Origin: Nitrospirota bacterium
GTDB lineage: Bacteria > Nitrospirota > Leptospirillia > Leptospirillales > Leptospirillaceae
Assembly: GCA_021820445.1 (NCBI GenBank)
Contig: JAKADN010000012.1
Location: forward strand, 1-37,128
Direction: 5' to 3'
DNA length: 37,128 nt
Shown: positions 31,629 through 37,128 of the stretch, one piece after another
Position numbering within the stretch: position 1 is the first letter of the stretch
Layout: each line of letters starts with the position of its first letter
Position numbers and translations under genes: made by a program
Notes under the pieces: generated by a model
Told to the model about the DNA's origin: nothing
The model's input: the letters and a program-made list of their open reading frames with translations, nothing else
Database searches by the model: none

Positions 31629-32318
31629 TCATTCCTCGCCCCGAAAGATCTCCAGAAGTCTCAGCAGACTCACAAAGAGATTGAAAACATCCAGGTAGAG
31701 GGAGACCACCGCCATGATGGGCGTCAACTCCTCTTCAGTCGACTCGAGAATGCGGCTCGTATCGAAGAGAATCAACCCCGAAAAAAGAAGGGAGGCGAGA
31801 CCCGAAACCACCGCCTGAAAAAGGGGAGGGTGAAAGAAGATCTGCACGACGGAGAGGATGACGACGATGATCAGCCCCGTGAAGAGGAAACTCCCCATAA
31901 AGGAAAAGCTTTTCCCGGAAACGATGGCGTAAAGGGTGAGGGCGAAAAAGATGGCCATCGTCAGAAAAAGGGCATCCGAAACGATAGCGGCCCCTCCTGG
32001 CGAGCGAAGGATGGCAAAGAGAAGGGGACCCAGAGAAGCGCCCATCAGGGCGGCGAAAAAGGCGGTCACAACCAGGTTGACTCCTGGCACCTTCTGAACG
32101 GCCATAAGCAGGAAAAGTGTTCCGAACATGGCAATCGCCAGGAGGATGGGGTGAGGTCCAACCACTCTGAGCCCGTTCCCCATTCCCCAAAGGGCTCCCA
32201 CGCCAGAAGCCATAAACATGAAGGCCAGCAAACCATATACCTTCATCATAAAGCGGTTAAGCGAGGCAGCCGTTCGTCTTCCCTCGACAACTGGGCCGGA
32301 AAACATGACGGGTTCCAT
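31629..32318 (-). CDS. Bax inhibitor-1 / YccA-family membrane protein
   Basis: 229 residues from the ATG at 32318, which has AAAGGAG five bases upstream; a TTG five codons earlier is less likely. Seven hydrophobic segments of about 20 residues with short loops, and the C-terminal LFDTSRILE and YLDVFNLFVSLLRLLEIF that mark the BI-1 (UPF0005, YbhL/YccA) family. The Asp pair used for pH-sensing and ion leak in bacterial BI-1 homologues can be matched to the Asp of LFDTSR and of YLDVFN. Function in bacteria is unsettled (calcium or proton leak, protease modulation). An acid-stress link would fit but is inference. ilvE follows by 36 bases and may be co-transcribed. Confidence 0.9.
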   Translation of the reverse strand: MEPVMFSGPVVEGRRTAASLNRFMMKVYGLLAFMFMASGVGALWGMGNGLRVVGPHPILLAIAMFGTLFLLMAVQKVPGVNLVVTAFFAALMGASLGPLLFAILRSPGGAAIVSDALFLTMAIFFALTLYAIVSGKSFSFMGSFLFTGLIIVVILSVVQIFFHPPLFQAVVSGLASLLFSGLILFDTSRILESTEEELTPIMAVVSLYLDVFNLFVSLLRLLEIFRGEE

Positions 32319-32651
32319 GAAAACTCCTTTCAACAGTCTCCCTCCTCGGGAGACAACAACAGGACAGATCCGAAGACTCGAAACCGGGCAGGATTTCTAC
32401 ATATCGAGAAATCCCTACCCGGTAATCGTGTCTCACAATTTATACTTCCATCTTAAAGCCGGCGACCTTCAAAATCAAGAAAGCGCTACGCTGCCTATAT
32501 TTCTGAGCCGATGAGGGGCCGATGGACAATCCTCCCTTACAATGATAACATTTAAACAATTGTGGATAAATAATAATTTAATATTTTTCCATTTTAAGAG
32601 ATATTCTTTCAAGTTTGAGCCATTCCAAACCCGAGGCAATCCGGAGAGCCC
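32319..32651. other. Divergent intergenic region with AT-rich tract and one DnaA-box-like site
   Basis: About 330 bases between the BI-1 gene (minus) and a Cys-rich lipoprotein gene (plus). It contains the inverted repeat at 32383-32423, and from about 32536 to 32612 an AT-rich tract. Within it TGTGGATAA (32561-32569) is a perfect match to the E. coli DnaA box in reverse. No second box was found close by, and no dnaA, dnaN or other origin-linked gene is near. No -35/-10 pair stood out for the plus-strand gene. Confidence 0.5.
32383..32423. promoter_or_regulatory. Long inverted repeat in the leader/promoter region of the BI-1 gene
   Basis: Arms ACCGGG (32383-32388) and GGATTTCT (32391-32398) pair with AGAAATCC (32407-32414) and CCCGGT (32418-32423): 14 base pairs with a 2x3 internal loop and an 8-base apical loop. 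It lies 65 bases upstream of the BI-1 start. No U-tract follows, so it is not a typical terminator. Confidence 0.55.
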
Positions 32652-32948
32652 ATGGCCCTGACAAAGAGACAACGACTTTCAGCTGGAAGTCTCATCCTTT
32701 CAATGATCTTCCTTTCTCTCGGCGCATGTGGTGGGGCCATGCCGGGCTATGGGCCGGCCTACGTTCCGGAGTGCACCTGTTGCTGCGGCGGGGGATTCAC
32801 TCCCTATGCCTACAAGCAGAGCAACCACTCTTCGATCGCCGGTCCACCTGTGGCCACAACCATGCTCCACGATACGAAAGGTCCGATGGCCGATATCTCG
32901 GCCAATGGAAAGAGCCAGAAAAAGCAGGGAAAAAGCCCACGGCATTAA
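32652..32948 (+). CDS. Small Cys-rich lipoprotein, unknown function
   Basis: 98 residues; GGAGAG sits three bases before the ATG at 32652. Lipoprotein signal SLILSMIFLSLGAC, lipobox Cys near 26. Just after comes GGAMPGYGPAYVPECTCCCGGG: a CxCCC cluster of four Cys followed by Gly, unusual for a small lipoprotein and possibly a metal site or multiple disulfides. The rest is hydrophilic with a basic tail (KSQKKQGKSPRH). No family recognised. Next gene on the strand starts 106 bases later. Confidence 0.65.
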   Translation: MALTKRQRLSAGSLILSMIFLSLGACGGAMPGYGPAYVPECTCCCGGGFTPYAYKQSNHSSIAGPPVATTMLHDTKGPMADISANGKSQKKQGKSPRH

Positions 32949-33054
32949 CAGCTCTCTCGGCCATAAAACCTAATTGGGAAAGAGGAAATGGACTGACTCC
33001 TGATGACAGCCCACAGACGATTCGATGACAAAAACAGATGACCGGGAGGTTCTT

Positions 33055-33507
33055 GTGAACAAAGGCAAGATGGCACGTCTTCTCATGACCGCAATTATTC
33101 CGCTGGCTTTCTTCCTCACAACCGCCGGATGCACATCAACAGGGGCGATCGGTCTTCTCTCGAGCAGCGAAACGGAGGCGGACCTGGGCCCCCATGATTC
33201 CCATAAATTCCACAGGGTCGGAAGCCAGATTGAGGGAACGGCCTGTCGACACTTCATTCTCGGGCTGATTCCCTGGGGAGACTCGGATGTTGAAACAGCG
33301 ATGAAAAACGCCTTCAAGAAAAATCCGTCTCTCCGGGCCGACGGGCTGGTCCACGTCACCACAGCGACCTCTCTTTACAACTTTTTCCCCCTTTACAATG
33401 TCTATACCCTGACCTGCACAACGGTGCGGGGCGTTCCCGTCCGTTTTGACCATTCACCAAAAGGGAAAAAGGGGACGGACAAGTCGAAGCCCCTTCCCCC
33501 TTCCTGA
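33055..33507 (+). CDS. Lipoprotein, TRL-like (tentative)
   Basis: 150 residues. GGGAGG five bases upstream selects the GTG at 33055 over the ATG at 33025, which lacks a site. Lipoprotein signal LLMTAIIPLAFFLTTAGC. The mature part has EGTACRHFILGLIPWGDSDVE then a short helix (TAMKNAFKKNPSLRADGLVHV) and strands (YNVYTLTCTTVRGVPVRF). The pattern of a small exported domain with a GxGDxxxxxA segment resembles TRL-family lipoproteins, but I hold this loosely. The tail is Lys/Pro-rich. Function unknown. Confidence 0.62.
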   Translation: MNKGKMARLLMTAIIPLAFFLTTAGCTSTGAIGLLSSSETEADLGPHDSHKFHRVGSQIEGTACRHFILGLIPWGDSDVETAMKNAFKKNPSLRADGLVHVTTATSLYNFFPLYNVYTLTCTTVRGVPVRFDHSPKGKKGTDKSKPLPPS

Positions 33508-33532
33508 GGATGACCCTGAACCCATGTCCGGC

Positions 33533-33561
33533 TTCAGAAAGTCATTTCCCCATGGTAATAT
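33533..33561 (+). promoter_or_regulatory. Possible promoter of the LysR gene
   Basis: TTCAGA (4/6), 17 bases, TAATAT (4/6). The start would lie near 33568, about 40 bases before the GTG at 33610. Confidence 0.3.
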
Positions 33562-33609
33562 TCTTTCCGGAACAGGGAAAAGTGGGTCCTATTCGGGGAG
33601 AACTTCGTC

Positions 33610-34518
33610 GTGACAAATGACCAGCTGAGGATCTTTCTCAAGGTGGCCGAGAATCAAAGCTTCACTCAGGCCGGTGAGGTCCTTTTTTTGACTCAGCCCG
33701 CCATCAGCCTTCAGATCAAGACACTGGAAAAAGATCTGGGGGTATCACTCTTTGAGAGAACCGGGAAAAAAGTTCTATTGACGGAAGCGGGCAGGCGCCT
33801 TCTCCCGCTCGCCCTCTCCATTACGCGACAAATGGACGAGGCCAGGGCCACAGTGCTTCCATGCGCGGGGGGGCCGCAGGGCCATCTCAGGCTAGGTGCC
33901 TCGATGACGATCGGAACCTATCTTCTTCCTCCGGTCCTGGCAGATTATCGTCGGTCACATCCCCGAATCACAGGAAGCCTCGCAGTGAGAAACACCCACC
34001 AGATACTCCACGATCTCAAGACCTCGGAGATCGATCTCGGGCTTATCGAAGGGGAACCGACCAAGACGCAGGGGTTGTCCCTTGAACGATCCTTTCTCCA
34101 GCACGACCGTCTGGTCCTCATTGATTCGGTCTCATTCCCCAAAATCGAAAAAACAGGACCAATTCCCCTCGTCGAACTCGGAAGCCTTCCGGCCATAGGT
34201 CGCGAACCCGGCTCCGGAACCCGGCAGATCATCGAAAAGGAGCTGATCGAAAAAGGGTTCCCTCCAGATTTTTTTCAAGTGATCATGACGGTGGACAGTC
34301 CTGAAGCCATTAAAGATCTGGTCGCCCTCGGAACCGGAATCGCATTCATCTCCGCCCTGTCGATCCGCCCGGAGGATTCCGGAAGGATCAGGACCGTCCC
34401 TGTGGAGGATTTTCAGCCGGTGAGAGACCTTTGGGTTTTTATCCCTCGGAGAAAACTTTCTTCGGCAGCCGACTCGTTCCTGGAGATACTCTTCAGGACA
34501 ACAAGAAATCCGCCTTAA
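33610..34518 (+). CDS. LysR-family transcriptional regulator
   Basis: 302 residues from a GTG at 33610 (GGGGAG nine bases upstream). N-terminal winged helix-turn-helix, residues about 2-60 (LRIFLKVAENQSFTQAGEVL, LTQPAISLQIKTLEKDLGV, LFERTGKKVLLTEAGRRLL). The rest is the two-lobed effector-binding domain (GHLRLGASMTIGTYLLPPVL, IDLGLIEGEP, GREPGSGTRQIIEKEL, VALGTGIAFIS). The GSGTR signature and overall order resemble CysL/CbbR-type regulators, which sense small metabolites tied to sulfur or carbon fixation. Target unknown: LysR proteins often control a divergent neighbour, but here the upstream genes are co-directional lipoproteins. It faces the diguanylate cyclase gene tail-to-tail with 33 bases between stops and no hairpin. 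Confidence 0.93.
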   Translation: MTNDQLRIFLKVAENQSFTQAGEVLFLTQPAISLQIKTLEKDLGVSLFERTGKKVLLTEAGRRLLPLALSITRQMDEARATVLPCAGGPQGHLRLGASMTIGTYLLPPVLADYRRSHPRITGSLAVRNTHQILHDLKTSEIDLGLIEGEPTKTQGLSLERSFLQHDRLVLIDSVSFPKIEKTGPIPLVELGSLPAIGREPGSGTRQIIEKELIEKGFPPDFFQVIMTVDSPEAIKDLVALGTGIAFISALSIRPEDSGRIRTVPVEDFQPVRDLWVFIPRRKLSSAADSFLEILFRTTRNPP

Positions 34519-34551
34519 AAACTCAACCACATAAAATCTCAACCAGGACGA

Positions 34552-37128
34552 TCAGGAATGAGTTTCTCTCCCCCATCGTTCAGAAAGTCCATTGATAAAG
34601 CGCTGCATCCAGGATGATGCAAACTGGTTGGGATAGCACCCCAGAAGGACCAGGATCCTGACCACCCTATTTTGTTCAAATACGGGCACAGCCAGGATGG
34701 ATCGAATCGCGAAACTATCTGCCACTGACTGACCGGCCATTGTTCCCGGACCAGTAAACCACGGCGGTCCGGAATAAACGTCCCCTTTCTTGACCGATTC
34801 GAGGAGATCCTTAAGCGCTTGAAAAAAATCACTCTTGTCGGAATTCCATTTAGCAGCAATATTTCCAGTCGAATTCTCCGCTTCCTCCATGACCGTCATA
34901 TCGTCGGGGTCCAATAAAAAAGAACCTTGTATACCTGGAAGGGCAGAGAGACGTTCCAACTCGTTCCTCGCGACATTTCCCTCAAGCGTTTTTTCAAAAG
35001 AAGGGACAGAGAGCACACTAAAGTAGCCATCGATCGTTGCCCTTGAGCCATCAAGCTGAATTTCAAAGTTTTTGTCGAGTCGCCCCTCGATCGCAAGATA
35101 AAGATGTAAACGGTCCCGGACGGAAAGCTTCGTGCGATCCAAATGCTCCACTAAAAGCTTGGAATACAGGAACTTCGACCGAAGGAGCAAATTATCCGGA
35201 ACTCCTATGAGTGCATGAACTTCTCCCAAACGTCGGGAGAGAGAATCGTCATGGCCTTCCTCCATTCGGGGCCGAAAAAGGAATGCAAGATAGTTTTTTT
35301 GCCGTTCCTTCAAAGATTTGATTTCTTCTGTCGTGAGAGAACTGAAGATCTCTTTGGCCTCTGGAGTCAAGGCAAGAACTGAGTAAAAATCCTCGACAAA
35401 GCGCTCCTGCAATTTCTCCAATTCCGAGGAATGCCGGCCAAGAAGGGTATCGGCATCCGGCCCAAAAGGATCAAACGAAGACTGGCCTTCCTCCTTCTCC
35501 CCCGGTATCCCCCTATTCCACCAGGAGTTTTTCTGATGGCGTCGGTCCTTGACCGCGTACATGGAAAGATCGGCCTTACGGATCAACTCATCTCCCTGCA
35601 CCCCTTCATCCGGGTAGATTGCCACCCCCAGACTCATACCCACCGTCGCACTCTCTCCTGATGGAAGGACGAAGGGAGTCTCGACGGCTTCATGGAGACG
35701 ATCCAGAAAGGGGACGATCTGCGAATCCGGGGCACCGGGGGAAAGGTCCTCGATCACGAGGACAAACTCGTCCCCCCCCAAACGGGCAAGAAAGTCGGTT
35801 TCCCGGAGTCTTGATCGAACCCTCATCGAAAAATCCTTGAGGAGGAGGTCTCCTGCCTCATGACCGTAACGATCGTTGACAGGCTTGAAATCATCAAGAT
35901 CAAGAACTCCGACGGCAATCGATGTTCCCAGACGAGCAGCCCGGATCAGGACCCGGTCTAGATGGGACTCCAGGGAACGTCTGTTGGGAAGCCCTGTCAG
36001 ATCATCATGACGGGACTCGAAGGAAAGACGGTCGGCCATCCGACGAACCTGAGTCACATCGCGGTGGATCTCGACAAAGTGTGTGAGAACGCCGTCCTCG
36101 TTCCTGACAGGTGTGATCGAGAGATGATTCCAAAAGGAGGAGCCATCCTTCCGGTAAAAAAGAAGCTCACTTTCAAAAGAGTATCCAGAGCGAACCGCTT
36201 TTTCCAATTCCTGGGAGACCATGGGGTCACTCCCGACCCCTAGCAGGATCCCGCAATCCCTTCCGATCAATTCTTGGGGTCCGTAACCTGTTATGCTGGT
36301 GAAGGCCCTGTTGGAAAAGAGAATTCGACGATCGACTCCCGTCACAACCGCGCCGTCCGAAACAGCCTCCAGGGCTCTGGATAGAATGGAGCGAAATCTT
36401 TGGAGCTCAAGAATATCCAGCCCCCTAGACACATTGATCGCCAACTCTTCGAGAATGATCTTGAGGTCCGAAAGCAGGACTTTTTCCTTGCGGTAGTAGA
36501 CGATGAAGACTCCCCAAGGCTTTCCGCCCCTCAGGACTGGAAGGACACCCCCTGACCGAAATCCGAACTCCCTGGCCCGCTCCTTCCAGAATGAGGTGAG
36601 GGCAAAGGTTTCATTAAACTGTGCCGTTCCTGTCCGGAAAGCGATCCCGACGGCTCCCAGTCCTTCGGGATGCTCTTCCCGGACGGAGAACCGGACACCC
36701 TCCAGAAACTCTCTTTTGCCTGAGGCGGCGAGGAGGCGGATCCATCCATTCTCATCCGGTACTCCAATGCAGGCCAACTCCAGACCTCCCGTCCGGACCC
36801 CGAGCTCACAAAGTTCACGAAGAAGGCTCTCTTCATTCGTCTGGGTCGCAAGAGCCTGATTGGCTCGAGCCAACACAAGATTGAACCTCGATATGCGGGA
36901 GTTTCTTTCCTGAAGATGATGGCGTTCGCTGACATCGACGACTGTCCAGACCATTGTCTGGGTTCCGGGAAGCGGGTGGACCGACAGATCGACAAACAAT
37001 TCCCCTCCGCTCCTTCGAAAGGCTGAAACGTCCGGAATAAGGACCTCCTCCTCAAACTGCATTGTTTCAGGAGGACAGGCTTTCTCCCGAACATGTCCTT
37101 CCAGAAAAAGGGAACCGACGGATCGGAA
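34552..37128 (-). CDS. PAS-GAF-PAS-GGDEF-protoglobin-GAF-like sensor diguanylate cyclase (N-terminus cut by window edge)
   Basis: At least 858 codons; the frame stays open to the right edge, so the ATG at 37062 is internal. Positions below count from that ATG. Order: end of a PAS domain (to about 52), GAF (about 75-225), PAS (about 230-345: VDRRILFSNRAFTSITGYGPQELIG), then a complete GGDEF cyclase (about 355-515) with HDDLTGLPNRRSLE, LDLDDFKPVNDRYGHEAGD and RLGGDEF near 428. The inhibitory site RETD lies exactly five residues before GGDEF, so product feedback is expected. No EAL follows. Instead residues about 560-700 look like a globin-coupled-sensor domain (LEKLQERFVEDFYSVLAL, RLGEVHALIGVP with a candidate proximal His near 616), followed by a GAF-like C-terminus (RSILAVPVFEQNRVVRILVLL). 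It would make c-di-GMP in response to gas or redox ligand; this is inference. Confidence 0.85.
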   Translation of the reverse strand, partial: FRSVGSLFLEGHVREKACPPETMQFEEEVLIPDVSAFRRSGGELFVDLSVHPLPGTQTMVWTVVDVSERHHLQERNSRISRFNLVLARANQALATQTNEESLLRELCELGVRTGGLELACIGVPDENGWIRLLAASGKREFLEGVRFSVREEHPEGLGAVGIAFRTGTAQFNETFALTSFWKERAREFGFRSGGVLPVLRGGKPWGVFIVYYRKEKVLLSDLKIILEELAINVSRGLDILELQRFRSILSRALEAVSDGAVVTGVDRRILFSNRAFTSITGYGPQELIGRDCGILLGVGSDPMVSQELEKAVRSGYSFESELLFYRKDGSSFWNHLSITPVRNEDGVLTHFVEIHRDVTQVRRMADRLSFESRHDDLTGLPNRRSLESHLDRVLIRAARLGTSIAVGVLDLDDFKPVNDRYGHEAGDLLLKDFSMRVRSRLRETDFLARLGGDEFVLVIEDLSPGAPDSQIVPFLDRLHEAVETPFVLPSGESATVGMSLGVAIYPDEGVQGDELIRKADLSMYAVKDRRHQKNSWWNRGIPGEKEEGQSSFDPFGPDADTLLGRHSSELEKLQERFVEDFYSVLALTPEAKEIFSSLTTEEIKSLKERQKNYLAFLFRPRMEEGHDDSLSRRLGEVHALIGVPDNLLLRSKFLYSKLLVEHLDRTKLSVRDRLHLYLAIEGRLDKNFEIQLDGSRATIDGYFSVLSVPSFEKTLEGNVARNELERLSALPGIQGSFLLDPDDMTVMEEAENSTGNIAAKWNSDKSDFFQALKDLLESVKKGDVYSGPPWFTGPGTMAGQSVADSFAIRSILAVPVFEQNRVVRILVLLGCYPNQFASSWMQRFINGLSERWGRETHS

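Noticed and set aside
32426-32445. CRP half-site (TGTGA on minus strand) upstream of the BI-1 gene
   Set aside because: The second half-site is absent.

Overview
The window is a 37 kb stretch of gene-dense chromosome from a Gram-negative bacterium of fairly high GC, with many lipoproteins, OmpA-type proteins, beta-barrels and an RND pump. The protein mix (type II NADH dehydrogenase, PEP synthase, many envelope lipoproteins, globin-linked diguanylate cyclase) would fit a Leptospirillum-like member of the Nitrospirota. That placement is an inference from overall flavour; no marker gene here proves it. No CRISPR array, prophage, insertion sequence or rRNA was found. One tRNA (Glu, CTC anticodon) is present. 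Both window edges cut genes: a tRNA nucleotidyltransferase on the left and a GGDEF/globin signalling protein on the right.

Layout. 1-2.6 kb: start of a CCA-adding-enzyme-type gene (minus), then a small outer-membrane barrel and an Ig-like lipoprotein (plus). 2.6-6.6 kb: ndh (minus) divergent from a one-helix membrane protein, then der, then a secreted His/Pro-rich protein behind a CRP/FNR-like palindrome. 6.6-15.8 kb: minus-strand block with a BcsS-like barrel, ppsA, a membrane protein, an RND efflux permease with its adaptor, and a lipoprotein. 16.0-19.3 kb: tRNA-Glu, a HAD phosphatase, and a three-gene minus-strand cluster of two lipoproteins and a small membrane protein, then a plus-strand helical lipoprotein. 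19.3-23.9 kb: rnr (minus), then a Lys-rich exported protein, pal and a second OmpA-type lipoprotein (plus). 23.9-30.5 kb: a tightly coupled minus-strand operon polA - TPR protein - membrane protein - coaE - galU - thiL - DUF2062. 30.7-32.3 kb: ilvE and a Bax-inhibitor-1 family protein. 32.6-34.5 kb: a Cys-rich lipoprotein, another lipoprotein and a LysR regulator (plus). 34.6-37.1 kb: a multidomain diguanylate cyclase (minus).

How it fits together. Housekeeping functions (ribosome assembly, RNA decay, DNA repair, CoA, thiamine, branched amino acids, UDP-glucose, gluconeogenesis) are interleaved with an unusually dense set of envelope genes. GalU (UDP-glucose) and the BcsS-like barrel both relate to exopolysaccharide, and the GGDEF protein is the kind that would control it through c-di-GMP, but they are not adjacent and the link is inference. 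The most notable items are the GGDEF protein with a protoglobin-like domain placed after the cyclase, a good promoter feeding a roughly 240-nt untranslated leader ahead of the Lys-rich exported protein, and a lipoprotein gene whose last 230 bp differ sharply in base composition.
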